A stretch of DNA of 20,918 nt. Origin: Candidatus Zixiibacteriota bacterium. Lineage in GTDB: Bacteria; Zixibacteria; MSB-5A5; JAABVY01. Each line of letters starts with the position of its first letter. Position 1 is the first letter of the stretch. The DNA lies in the NCBI GenBank assembly GCA_014730285.1, contig WJIM01000038.1:1-20918 (forward strand). Direction: 5' to 3'. Below are positions 1 through 8,266 of the stretch, piece after piece. The translations under genes were made by a program, and so were the position numbers. Below the pieces are notes generated by a model. The model saw only the letters and a list, made by a program, of their open reading frames with translations, searched no databases and was not told the origin of the DNA.

Positions 1-3000
1 ACGGAATTCCCGCAGGGCACTCAGTTTATGAGGATCGCGGTGGTTCGCAACGACGGCAACTTCAATACGATAACAACCGATCTGTGCGTACCCGATGAGG
101 ATGCACCGATGGCAACTATCGTAAGGCCGGCCGACGGACAGATTGTGCGTCAGTCATGCACAATCCTTGACCCGGTTGAAGTCTGGGCCAGGATCAATTA
201 CGATTCCTATGACTTTACCAATACCACCAAGGTTGAGTTCTATGATGCCTCCTACGTCGAAGGTGAGGCTCCGGTCTGGACCACCCCGTACGCTGTTGTA
301 ACATCAATGAACAGCGGCGATTCCACCTGGAGAGCTGAGTGGGATAACTGCGCTTATGCAGACGGCGAAGTGGTTGCTCTGGCCGCTGTCTTCTATGATG
401 ACGAGGGCAATACATACGAAACACCTTTCGTTAAGGCAACTATTGACGCAACCATGCCCGACATTACGCTGAGCGTCCCGGATGTCATGACAATCTGTGA
501 CGAGGCGACATTGAACGGCTCGGTTGATCTGGTTGCAACTGTAAATACCACAGAGGAAGACATCGACTCGATCGTATTCTTCTATGCTCTGGCTGACAGC
601 CCGGATATCTTCCCGTTCTATGATCGGATAGGTGTCGGCTCACCGGCCACTGCCGAAGGTATTTACAAAATCAATAACTTTAGTACCTCTGGCCTGGTTG
701 AAGGCAGATGGTACAGATTCCGCGCCATCGCTTATGACATCGCAGGTAATGTTATGTATGACGCCGACGGCGACGGTCTTTTTGACGATAATCAGTTCGA
801 TGCTGTGAACAACACTTCGGACGCTCTCTATATGGTCGACAACTCTCCTGTCCAGGGCGCTATCAGCAAGGTAGTGGCAATGGACGGCGATGATGTCAAG
901 TGGGACTTCCAGACACCTTCGACTCTGCTCGGAGGCGCTGGAGAAGCCTATGCGGTGCTGGGTAACGACATTACTGTCTGGACCTGGCCTGTGCCGATGG
1001 GCGATACCTGCTGCGAGAACTACGTGACCTATTACTGGGATGGTAACGCTCTGGGTACCAGCGACGGCCCGATGCCGTTTGAAGTTACCTTCAACCCGGT
1101 AGACCTGGGTCTTGTCGATCCTAACATGGCAGATGACTTCATTTCGGGTACTCTGACCATGGAATACACTGACTGCTTCGGTCAGACCTCGCTCGACTCC
1201 ATCACCATGTATCTGCTCGATCCGACCGCCAACGAGCTGGTCTTTAACGGACCGTTTAACGGCGACTGCGTGGGCGGAGACGATGTCGAGTTGAGAGTTC
1301 TGGCGGTTAATGCATTCGATATTGACAAAGTCGAATACTTCTGGCGTCCTGCCGGCGAGACCGAATGGAACAAGATCGGTGAAGCAACCGATACGAGCCT
1401 GATGGTCTCCTGGAACACAATCGGTCTTGATGACGGCGACTATGAGCTCGGCGCTATCTCCACCGATGCCTCCGGCAACCAGTCAGATCCGGCAGTCATA
1501 ACAGTGACTGTTTCCAATACCGCTCCGACAGCTCAGTTAACCGGACCGGCTGACATGGCCGTGATCAACGACCTGCAGGTCTTCACAGCCGAGGTTCTTA
1601 CCGGTACGGCTACCCAGATGACCTTCCAGTACAAGCCGCAGACCGGCTCGAGCTGGAGCACCATCGGAACCGATAACTTCGCTCCGTGGGAGTCCGAGTG
1701 GGATATAGGTATGCTCTCAGACGGCTACTATCATATTAGAGTCTGGGCGCAGAATTGTGCCGGAATGGGATCATATTCCGACTGGATCACAGTCTGGCTC
1801 GACAGAACCAATCCGAGAGCGGTTATTACCGATGTCAACGGAATGGACGTCGAAAATGCAAACGATCCTTATCTTGATCTGACCGATTATGATGAGGCTA
1901 CGGTTACGGCGTCATTCTTCGATGATCAATTCTCAGGCGGCAACTCCGGAATCAGCAAGGTCGCTTTCTTCCTGCTGGATTCCGCGACTGCCAACGTTGT
2001 CAGAGTTCTGTTTGTCGATCCTGCCGATGAAGGCAGTCATTCGGCTACCTTCGATATCAGCGGACTGACTGAAGGCACGGCATATTACTTTGTCGCCAGG
2101 GCGTTCGATAACGCCGGCAACTGGGCCAACTCCGGTCCGGTTTACTGGCGCAAGTTCGATACAACCGCTCCGATCGTAGCCTTAGCCGGTTACATGAGCG
2201 GCACTCTGTATGCCGTTGACTGGTCAGGCGATGCCGAATCGGTACTGTTCGAGCGTCAGGACGGCGACGAATGGGTCGGTATCGGTATCGGAACCGAGCA
2301 GGGTTCCACCGGAATCTGGATGGCCGATTGGGTACCGGAAGCCGGCATGGAATACACCCTGAGAGTAATCTCGGGCGACGATGAAGGTAACTATGACGAC
2401 GAGAACGTACTGACTGCCGAGTTTACTATGGACGAAGACGGTATCGTTAGCTTCGGTACCAACGGTCTCTCGGCTCTGATCAAGAAGAACAACTCCAGCG
2501 ATAACATCGATGGCATCCTCAGGGCTGTTTCACCAAACGGTGCTCCGGTCGTGCTGGCTGTCTACTCCGATGCAAATCCGCAGTTGATCTCGGTTGATCA
2601 GAATCAGCAGGATGAGACAATGTTCCATGGCTCATTCGATGCCTCGGGTAAGATCTATCCCTATGGCACAGCAATGTTCTTCGTCTCGCATCCGAACGAA
2701 GCTGGAGATGCGGTCGAAATCGATTATACAGCAATCGTAGCACATGAAATACATCCCGACTTCGGAACCAACGGCTATGTCCAGGCTCTGGACAGCATGG
2801 TTCAGTTGAATGTTATGGGAGATGCAGTCAATTACATGTGGTCGGCGATCATCATGGAAAGCTGGATACCGGAAGCCGGAATCTATCAGGATCACTTCAG
2901 AGTGGTTCCGAATCCGAACGGCAATGCCTGGTATATCGGCTGTGATGATGATTTCGACAAAGCAGCTGAGAACGGCGATAAGAGCGGTCTCGATGAAATC

Positions 3001-4614
3001 GCTCAGAACGGCTATGACTGCTGCTTCAACGATAATGTACCCGGCGTAATCAGACTGCCTTATGATCCCGACGAAGAATCAGAGCCCGGCGATATGGCTG
3101 TGGCCTGGTGGGATCCCAGCGAAAACGAGTGGAGATTCGATGGAATCCTCTTCCCGGCTTACGTGGAAGGATTCAACACCGAAGACAACTATGTCGAGTT
3201 CGCATCTGAATGTCTGTTCGGTCTGTATGCGGTGGTAAGCTACAGAGATCTGCCTCAGGGCCCGGTCACGATCGACCTGCTTGGCAAGAGCTACTGCGGC
3301 TACTATCCGACTATACCGGAATTCAAGCTCAGCGTAGTCGACAGGTTCTCGGAAATCGATAACGATTCCTGGAATATCATGCTCGATGATATGTATCTGG
3401 TAGAGCAGGGTGATGAAGCCGACTTTATCGATATTGATTTCGATGAGATCAGTAACCTTTTATTCATCACATACGAAGATGACTATGACGGCCCCGACGT
3501 TGACCTCGATCCGCTGACTTGCGGCGCTCATACTCTGACCGTAGGCGTCAAGAACAATCAGGGCGCTTACACAGAAGAGACCTTCGACATCATGGTCGAC
3601 TGCGCTCCGCCGCAGGTTGTCTTCGAAAACAGCTATGTCAGCAAGAATCCGACAATCGAGTTCTGGGTAACGGATGAGATGTCGGGTGTCGACACCAGCA
3701 GCATCCATGTTGATGTTATGGCTGTCCGGACTACCGACACTAACGTCTTCAATCCGAACCAGTGGGAAGAGCTCTTCTTCCTGCAGACATTCTTCCCCGG
3801 TCAGATTACGATTGGTGAGGATGGTTATGTAAGCATTCCGACTACCTTCGAGCTCGAGGATGAGCGCGCGATAGTTGTGGTGATTTACGACGGATACAGA
3901 ACCGATGACTACAACGAGGCAGATCCGATTGCATCCGATGATTATGATAATTACTATCATGACGATCATGGTGTTCACGACTGTGTCGGCAACGCTCAGA
4001 CACCGGTCATTCAGATTCTGGCGATCGATGTTGATGCGCCGAGTCTGACAATGGTCGGAGAGAATCAGTTGCCGGCAGCTCTGAACGGCTGCGTGAAACT
4101 GCGTGTGATGGATGACGGCGGCGGCATCGAAGCCGACGATATCACCATCTACGAGGACGGCCTGCCGATCGAGAGAGTGGCTCCGGGCGAGGAAGAGGAA
4201 GGTGTTTACTCATATAATGAAAATACCGGAATCATCCATTACTGTGTAACCCCGGGTGTCGATGTCGATATCGTACTCGATGACGGTGCCGGCAATTCGG
4301 CAACATTCTCATTCGGCACAGGCGATCCCAATGTGATTGTCGATGCTTCACTGACATTTAACCCATGGGATCCGGAGGACGACGGACTGTTGACAATCAG
4401 TTACGACTTCACCGGATCGTCAGAAGTCAAGATCTACGACTTCGGCGGCGACCTGGTCTGGTCAACTATGAGCAGCAACGGGTCGGTCACATGGAATGGT
4501 AGTACAATGGACGGTACCCGAGTAGCGAAGGGCGCTTATTTCGCACACATTATCGCGAATGCAAGCGAAGGAACCTACTCTACCGTCGTTAAGATAGCAG
4601 TTGTAGATAAGTAG
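1..4614 (+). CDS. Giant Ig-like repeat surface/secreted protein with FlgD-like C-terminal domain (5' end missing)
   Basis: The reading frame is open from base 1, and the first Met codon (base 28) falls inside a beta-sandwich-like segment, so the gene almost certainly begins left of the window. About 1,537 residues are visible, ending VVDK-stop. The protein is rich in Asp, Gly, Thr and aromatic residues. It consists of successive Ig-like segments of roughly 90-110 residues with recurring themes such as VEFYWRPAG, a D-G-x-Y(H) turn, and W-x-x-x-W pairs, typical of bacterial Ig-like (Big) domains. The last ~85 residues (NPWDPEDDG, VKIYDFGGDLV, WNGSTMDGTRVAKGAY) match the FlgD Ig-like fold that often ends secreted proteins of FCB bacteria and can act as a sorting or anchoring domain. 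A very acidic, Tyr-rich stretch lies near bases 3895-3975. It is followed by a hairpin and a PorV-like gene, which suggests an exported cell-surface protein. The ligand is unknown. Confidence 0.85.
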   Translation, partial: TEFPQGTQFMRIAVVRNDGNFNTITTDLCVPDEDAPMATIVRPADGQIVRQSCTILDPVEVWARINYDSYDFTNTTKVEFYDASYVEGEAPVWTTPYAVVTSMNSGDSTWRAEWDNCAYADGEVVALAAVFYDDEGNTYETPFVKATIDATMPDITLSVPDVMTICDEATLNGSVDLVATVNTTEEDIDSIVFFYALADSPDIFPFYDRIGVGSPATAEGIYKINNFSTSGLVEGRWYRFRAIAYDIAGNVMYDADGDGLFDDNQFDAVNNTSDALYMVDNSPVQGAISKVVAMDGDDVKWDFQTPSTLLGGAGEAYAVLGNDITVWTWPVPMGDTCCENYVTYYWDGNALGTSDGPMPFEVTFNPVDLGLVDPNMADDFISGTLTMEYTDCFGQTSLDSITMYLLDPTANELVFNGPFNGDCVGGDDVELRVLAVNAFDIDKVEYFWRPAGETEWNKIGEATDTSLMVSWNTIGLDDGDYELGAISTDASGNQSDPAVITVTVSNTAPTAQLTGPADMAVINDLQVFTAEVLTGTATQMTFQYKPQTGSSWSTIGTDNFAPWESEWDIGMLSDGYYHIRVWAQNCAGMGSYSDWITVWLDRTNPRAVITDVNGMDVENANDPYLDLTDYDEATVTASFFDDQFSGGNSGISKVAFFLLDSATANVVRVLFVDPADEGSHSATFDISGLTEGTAYYFVARAFDNAGNWANSGPVYWRKFDTTAPIVALAGYMSGTLYAVDWSGDAESVLFERQDGDEWVGIGIGTEQGSTGIWMADWVPEAGMEYTLRVISGDDEGNYDDENVLTAEFTMDEDGIVSFGTNGLSALIKKNNSSDNIDGILRAVSPNGAPVVLAVYSDANPQLISVDQNQQDETMFHGSFDASGKIYPYGTAMFFVSHPNEAGDAVEIDYTAIVAHEIHPDFGTNGYVQALDSMVQLNVMGDAVNYMWSAIIMESWIPEAGIYQDHFRVVPNPNGNAWYIGCDDDFDKAAENGDKSGLDEIAQNGYDCCFNDNVPGVIRLPYDPDEESEPGDMAVAWWDPSENEWRFDGILFPAYVEGFNTEDNYVEFASECLFGLYAVVSYRDLPQGPVTIDLLGKSYCGYYPTIPEFKLSVVDRFSEIDNDSWNIMLDDMYLVEQGDEADFIDIDFDEISNLLFITYEDDYDGPDVDLDPLTCGAHTLTVGVKNNQGAYTEETFDIMVDCAPPQVVFENSYVSKNPTIEFWVTDEMSGVDTSSIHVDVMAVRTTDTNVFNPNQWEELFFLQTFFPGQITIGEDGYVSIPTTFELEDERAIVVVIYDGYRTDDYNEADPIASDDYDNYYHDDHGVHDCVGNAQTPVIQILAIDVDAPSLTMVGENQLPAALNGCVKLRVMDDGGGIEADDITIYEDGLPIERVAPGEEEEGVYSYNENTGIIHYCVTPGVDVDIVLDDGAGNSATFSFGTGDPNVIVDASLTFNPWDPEDDGLLTISYDFTGSSEVKIYDFGGDLVWSTMSSNGSVTWNGSTMDGTRVAKGAYFAHIIANASEGTYSTVVKIAVVDK

Positions 4615-4627
4615 TAACTCACACATT

Positions 4628-4653
4628 CGGAGGGCTCCCTTTGGAGCCTTCCG
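4628..4653 (+). terminator. Intergenic hairpin between giant Ig-like gene and porV-like gene
   Basis: Two 11-base arms (4628-4638 and 4643-4653) pair around a CTTT loop with one G-U wobble. Two more pairs may extend the stem outward. The sequence after it is not a clean T-run (ATTAAACC), so it may be a leaky terminator or an mRNA-stabilising intercistronic hairpin rather than a full stop. The downstream gene begins only 32 bases later. Confidence 0.55.
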
Positions 4654-4685
4654 GATTAAACCTTTCTTTGAAAGGAAAGAAGAAA

Positions 4686-5588
4686 ATGAGGAATATATCG
4701 AAAAAATTCCTGCTGGTGACGCTAACAGTTTTCTTCTGTGTGCTGGGTTACTCGCAGGTTTCTTTGGCAGATGACAACCATGGCTTTACGATGTTACGCA
4801 TGGGCGTCGGCGCCCGTGCCCTGGCTATGGGCGGAGCTCATACAGCGGTAGCCAGCGATGCTACTGCCGGGTACTGGAATCCTGCAGCTCTGGCACATTT
4901 AGAGGGACTGTCCGTGTCAACTATGATAGCCTCGAATATGTCTTTTGACAGAAAATACAACTATGCCTCCATCGCCTATCCATTTGAATTCGGCGCGCTC
5001 GGTTTCTCCTGGCTCAATTCCGGAGTCTCCGATTTTAAGCGCGGCACACAGAATTCCGAGACTGGAACATTTGATATGAACGAACATGTCTTCCTGTTCA
5101 GCTATGGAAACCAGATGGATCAGTTCTTTGTGGGCTTCAATTTCAAAGTTCTCTATCAGAAGACTGATGATGACTTCTCCGAAACCGGAGTAGGATTCGA
5201 TGCTTCAGCCAAGTGGGCAGTTGCAGAATACGCTCACCTGGGCCTGTTTGCCGGCGATCTCGGAACCAAATACGGCGGCGACGAGGTTCCCGCTGTCTTC
5301 CGTGTCGGCATGGCGGTATTTCCGATGGAAAACTTCACCGTACCGGTTGAGATCGAAAAGATCCAGAACCGTTCTGAAATCAAATTCAGAATGGGCGGTG
5401 AGTATTCCTATATGTTTGCCGATGAATACTATGGCGCTTTCCGCGCCGGTGTCAATGATGGCAGCTTCACCGTCGGTGCAGGTCTCACTATTATGAATCA
5501 GTATCATATCGATTATGCCTACATCACTGAGGCCACTGATGTCTTTGGTGAAAACCATAGAGTGTCAATCGGCTTCAATCTGAAGTAG
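4686..5588 (+). CDS. PorV/PorQ-like outer-membrane beta-barrel protein
   Basis: This is a 300-residue protein. I chose the ATG at 4686 because it follows a purine-rich ribosome-binding stretch (AAAGGAAAGAAGAAA) and starts a clean signal peptide: MRNISKKF, then a hydrophobic core, with likely cleavage after SLA (about residue 28). The upstream TTG at 4641 lies inside a hairpin and would spoil the signal. The mature N-terminus carries the family hallmark LRMGVGARALAMGGAH, followed by a YWNPAAL motif. Alternating amphipathic strands (for example AGYWNPAAL, YNYASIAYPF, FRVGMAVFP, FRAGVNDGSFTVGAGL) continue to a C-terminal strand VSIGFNLK. PorV-family proteins are FadL-like outer-membrane barrels, and in type IX secretion PorV shuttles cargo to the sortase PorU. 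It lies just downstream of a giant protein with a FlgD-like C-terminus, so a role in its export or attachment is plausible but inferred. Other type IX components are not in the window. Confidence 0.82.
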   Translation: MRNISKKFLLVTLTVFFCVLGYSQVSLADDNHGFTMLRMGVGARALAMGGAHTAVASDATAGYWNPAALAHLEGLSVSTMIASNMSFDRKYNYASIAYPFEFGALGFSWLNSGVSDFKRGTQNSETGTFDMNEHVFLFSYGNQMDQFFVGFNFKVLYQKTDDDFSETGVGFDASAKWAVAEYAHLGLFAGDLGTKYGGDEVPAVFRVGMAVFPMENFTVPVEIEKIQNRSEIKFRMGGEYSYMFADEYYGAFRAGVNDGSFTVGAGLTIMNQYHIDYAYITEATDVFGENHRVSIGFNLK

Positions 5589-5611
5589 TCTACACTTTAC
5601 GATACTACTAT

Positions 5612-5648
5612 AAGGAAGGCCGTCCGTAAAGGACGGCCTTTCTTTTTT
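5612..5648 (+). terminator. Strong intrinsic terminator after porV-like gene
   Basis: A perfect 10-bp GC-rich stem (arms 5616-5625 AAGGCCGTCC and 5631-5640) closes a GTAAA loop and is followed by TCTTTTTT. Flanking A/T bases can extend the stem. This is a textbook rho-independent terminator on the plus strand, closing the surface-protein unit. Confidence 0.93.
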
Positions 5649-5752
5649 GCATTCTCCTATCCCGGACAAAATCACTTGCGATTTTCATTGCCCAAACGGT
5701 CAGAATATATTAGATTCTACGGTTTGTAATACATAGAATAAGGCAGGAGACT

Positions 5753-7186
5753 ATGGCAAAGACTTTGGTGGAAAAGAAGGGCAGAAATCTTGACAGTATC
5801 AATATAAAGAATGTCCGCAAGCATTTGATCGGACTCGAAAAAAAGGTCCCGCTTCTGGACGGCAGTGAGGTACAGTATGTAAACTTCGATAATGCCGCCT
5901 CGACTCCCACTTTCGATTTTATCTATGACAAGGTGGGCGAATATCTGGAATTTTACTCCAACGTTCACCGCGGTACCGGATTCAAGTCGATGGTATCCTC
6001 ATGGGTGTATGAGAAAGGGCGCGAGATAGTGGCCGAATTCATCAATGCCGATCTGGATAAAAATGTTATTATATTTACCAAAAATTCCACCGAGGCCTTA
6101 AATAAGCTGGCTCGACGGTATCCGTTCAAGCGCAATGATGTAGTCCTTACATCGCTAATGGAGCATCATTCCAACGAACTACCCTGGCGCAACCGCGCCT
6201 TTTTCGATCATGTCGGACTGAACGAAGACGGTACGCTGAGTATCGAGGACTTGAAAGCCAAGCTGAAATTCTATAACGGCCGTGTTAAGCTGGTGGCTAT
6301 TACGGGAGCTTCCAATGTTACCGGATATGTTAATCCAATCTACGATATAGCTAAAATGGTGCATGAAGCGGGAGCGGAAATTTTGGTGGATGCGGCCCAG
6401 ATAGCTCCGCATCGTCCAATACAGATGAACAATAACGGTATCAATGATATCGATTACCTGGTGATTTCGGCTCATAAGATGTATGCGCCGTTCGGGGTGG
6501 GAGTCCTGGTCGGCAGCAAAAATATCTTCGAAATCGGCGATCCTTCCGATGTGGGCGGGGGTGTGGTCGATATCGTAACTTTGGAAGAGGCTTATTGGGC
6601 AGATCTTCCGGATAAGGAAGAAGCAGGCACGCCCGATATCGTGGGCGTTGTGGCATTGACCGAAAGCATCCGTATGTTCCAGGCCATCGGCTGGGATGAC
6701 ATCATCGAACACGAGGCCGAATTGACCGCGCATCTCCTGCGGCGCCTGCAAAAGATCGATAAGGTGATAGTCTACGGCGACACCGATCCGGCCAACAGCC
6801 AAAACCGTCTGGGAGTTGTGCCCTTCAACATGGCCGGCCTTTCGCATGCGCTCCTGGCTGCCATTTTAAGTTATGAGGGCGGAATCGGCGTGAGAAACGG
6901 CTGCTTTTGCGCCCATACATACGTTAAGGAGATTCTCAAGGTTAAGGCCGAAGAAGCCCGCAAACTGGAAGAAGAAATAAAGCAGCGCGACCGCAGCCAC
7001 CTCCCCGGCACGGTACGAGCCTCATTCGGAATCTACAACGCCCTCGAAGAGGTCGACCGCATGTGCGATCTGCTCGAAATAATCAGCAAAGACGGCCACA
7101 GCGGCAAATACATCTTAAATCCCGAAAAGGGAGAATATATCCCTGAGGGATTCAAAATCGACGTTACCGATTATTTGAAGCTGTAG
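5753..7186 (+). CDS. Cysteine desulfurase-like class V aminotransferase (SufS/Csd type)
   Basis: This is a 477-residue PLP-dependent enzyme that would remove sulfur from cysteine (or selenocysteine), giving alanine and an enzyme persulfide. Visible landmarks: FDNAASTP near residue 45; EHHSN with the PLP-stacking His139; the PLP-binding VDAAQ with Asp213; the SAHK motif with the Schiff-base Lys242; GIGVRNGCFCAH with Cys384 and Cys386, one of which should carry the persulfide; and VRASFGIYN near 421-429. It is longer than the usual ~400-residue SufS. It has a charged N-terminal extension of ~35 residues, a charged helix between the Cys loop and the VRASFG motif, and a tail after ~445. The start at 5753 is supported by GCAGGAGACT just upstream. 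No sufBCD, iscU or sufE lies nearby, so sulfur delivery partners are unknown. A preceding terminator suggests its own promoter. Confidence 0.85.
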   Translation: MAKTLVEKKGRNLDSINIKNVRKHLIGLEKKVPLLDGSEVQYVNFDNAASTPTFDFIYDKVGEYLEFYSNVHRGTGFKSMVSSWVYEKGREIVAEFINADLDKNVIIFTKNSTEALNKLARRYPFKRNDVVLTSLMEHHSNELPWRNRAFFDHVGLNEDGTLSIEDLKAKLKFYNGRVKLVAITGASNVTGYVNPIYDIAKMVHEAGAEILVDAAQIAPHRPIQMNNNGINDIDYLVISAHKMYAPFGVGVLVGSKNIFEIGDPSDVGGGVVDIVTLEEAYWADLPDKEEAGTPDIVGVVALTESIRMFQAIGWDDIIEHEAELTAHLLRRLQKIDKVIVYGDTDPANSQNRLGVVPFNMAGLSHALLAAILSYEGGIGVRNGCFCAHTYVKEILKVKAEEARKLEEEIKQRDRSHLPGTVRASFGIYNALEEVDRMCDLLEIISKDGHSGKYILNPEKGEYIPEGFKIDVTDYLKL

Positions 7187-7291
7187 CCGTAATCCGTTGC
7201 TTTCTATCCATTAACGATATCTTTATTCCATTTTATGTAAACTGTCTCTTCACAAATGCCGATATTTTATGAAAGGGGAAGAGTGTAAACT

Positions 7292-7307
7292 CTAAAAAAG
7301 TTTTTAG
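7292..7307. promoter_or_regulatory. A/T palindrome directly upstream of A1
   Basis: CTAAAAA and TTTTTAG form a perfect 7-base inverted repeat around a 2-base centre, ending 5 bases before the ATG at 7313. No Shine-Dalgarno-like sequence is visible in the usual place. A related element stands before A2. It could be an operator, part of a promoter for a leaderless transcript, or a translational hairpin. The role is inferred. Confidence 0.4.
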
Positions 7308-7312
7308 TTGGT

Positions 7313-7567
7313 ATGGCAGAGCAAAAGATTGAGTCTGAAGAGAATCGCAGAAATCTCAAATATCTGATTACGGGAATAGATGATATGCGGGACGTTATCA
7401 GTATGATTTGGGGTATGATTAATTCCAATATAGAGAGAGATAAGAGGGTAAATATGGCCCGCAGCATAATCCCCGGTTCTATCCCATTAGCCCAGGGCAA
7501 ATCATCCTTCATACTGAATCTGAAGGTGCCCGAAAGCCTGATGGAAAATAAAGATGGAAAAAAATAG
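7313..7567 (+). CDS. Small unrecognised protein A1 (ACT-like module, inferred)
   Basis: This is an 84-residue soluble protein with no signal peptide or membrane segment. I do not recognise the family. The frame has a stop at 7286 and only this ATG upstream of the core, so the start is well fixed despite the missing ribosome-binding site. Predicted layout by eye: strand 14-20 (NLKYLIT), helix 22-37 beginning with IDDMRD, strand about 50-59, strand 64-72 (SSFILNLKV), then Pro73 and a charged tail. Tyr17, Asp24, hydrophobic 25 and Pro73 recur at the same relative positions in the three following genes. It overlaps B1 by 14 bases, which implies co-translation and perhaps a hetero-oligomer. The pattern resembles an ACT or ferredoxin-like half-domain, but this is inference only. 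Confidence 0.72.
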   Translation: MAEQKIESEENRRNLKYLITGIDDMRDVISMIWGMINSNIERDKRVNMARSIIPGSIPLAQGKSSFILNLKVPESLMENKDGKK

Positions 7568-7874
7568 AGAAGAAAAGATTGTCCGGCAAGTTCCCCGCCC
7601 GGAGATCAAAATTGCCGGCAAAAACACTATTCTGACTTATCATGTCGGCTCTTTCTACGATCTTTATCTGGCGACCAGGCAGATAAACGAGATGCTGAGC
7701 AGCATCAGCACCGATAAAGACTCATTTACGATCAAACGGGATATCAAAATCGAGGGTTATAACGATGAGGGGGATATGCCCGGAATAATACTGCGCTTCA
7801 CAATTCCAAGACGAATCAATGATATGTCTCTGATCGGAACAGCAATAAGCAGCTCTCAATCGATATCCGGCTGA
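7554..7874 (+). CDS. Small unrecognised protein B1 (ACT-like module, inferred)
   Basis: This is a 106-residue protein starting inside the end of A1. It has a charged N-terminal leader (residues 1-24), then strand ILTYHVG (26-32), helix 34-50 starting FYDLYLA, strand IKRDIKIEG (60-68), strand GIILRFTIP (77-85) and a final helix beginning INDMS (88-92). Tyr29 and Pro85 are 56 residues apart, exactly as in A1, A2 and B2. The order beta-alpha-beta-beta-alpha is that of an ACT domain lacking its last strand, as in the regulatory end of RelA/SpoT proteins. That comparison is from general pattern only. No catalytic motif, zinc ligands or membrane segment is visible. A non-coding gap of 110 bases separates it from A2. 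Confidence 0.72.
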   Translation: MEKNREEKIVRQVPRPEIKIAGKNTILTYHVGSFYDLYLATRQINEMLSSISTDKDSFTIKRDIKIEGYNDEGDMPGIILRFTIPRRINDMSLIGTAISSSQSISG

Positions 7875-7960
7875 GATCAACACATTTATGTTTCTAAACT
7901 CCATATTTAACTGAACCGATCCCTGAATCCTGCCGATAATCAATAAAAAGAGTAAGGACC

Positions 7961-7975
7961 CTAAAACTTTTTCAG
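7961..7975. promoter_or_regulatory. Imperfect A/T palindrome upstream of A2, like that before A1
   Basis: CTAAAACTTTTTCAG is a diverged copy of the element at 7292-7307. It ends 9 bases before the A2 ATG and is preceded by AGAGTAAGGAC, which resembles AGAGTGTAAAC before A1. Again no clear Shine-Dalgarno sequence lies between it and the start codon. Conservation of the leader in both cassettes suggests a shared control element. Confidence 0.35.
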
Positions 7976-7984
7976 ACCCCGCTT

Positions 7985-8266
7985 ATGGAAAACGCCGTAT
8001 TAGAAAAATACGGAAGAGCCAAAAAGGTAAGATATCTTGTCGGATCCCTTGACGATCTCAAGGATATTGTCGACACGGTTCGACATATGATAATCAAGGG
8101 ATGTGATGAGAATGATTTATCCTCGCTGGAGGAACTTATTATAATAGGGGCGCTTCCGCTAAAAAATAATCTTTCCTCATTCATTCTGGATTTGCGCGTG
8201 CCGGAAAAGCTTCTGAAAGACACTTCCTCTAAGAATCTGAATAACAGGAAAGGGGCCAAAAAATGA
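7985..8266 (+). CDS. Small unrecognised protein A2, paralogue of A1
   Basis: This is a 93-residue soluble protein that aligns gap-free with A1 from about residue 14. Shared positions include Tyr17, Asp23-Asp24, Asp27, Met35-Ile36, Gly55, Pro58-Leu59, Ser64-Ser65-Phe66-Ile67-Leu68 and Val72-Pro73-Glu74, followed by a lysine-rich tail. The strong identity around SSFIL and VPE argues for a real, selected coding sequence. The stop overlaps the start of B2 as ATGA (8263-8266), a classic sign of translational coupling. Function is unknown. It is probably an A-type partner of B2, as A1 is of B1. Confidence 0.75.
   Translation: MENAVLEKYGRAKKVRYLVGSLDDLKDIVDTVRHMIIKGCDENDLSSLEELIIIGALPLKNNLSSFILDLRVPEKLLKDTSSKNLNNRKGAKK

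Noticed and set aside
3460..3978. 172-codon minus-strand frame with an Ile/Val-rich start that looks like a membrane segment
   Set aside because: The hydrophobic run is the complement of the Asp/Tyr-rich stretch of the giant Ig-like gene.
6179..6847. 222-codon open frame on the minus strand
   Set aside because: Antisense to the cysteine desulfurase core motifs, so a shadow frame.
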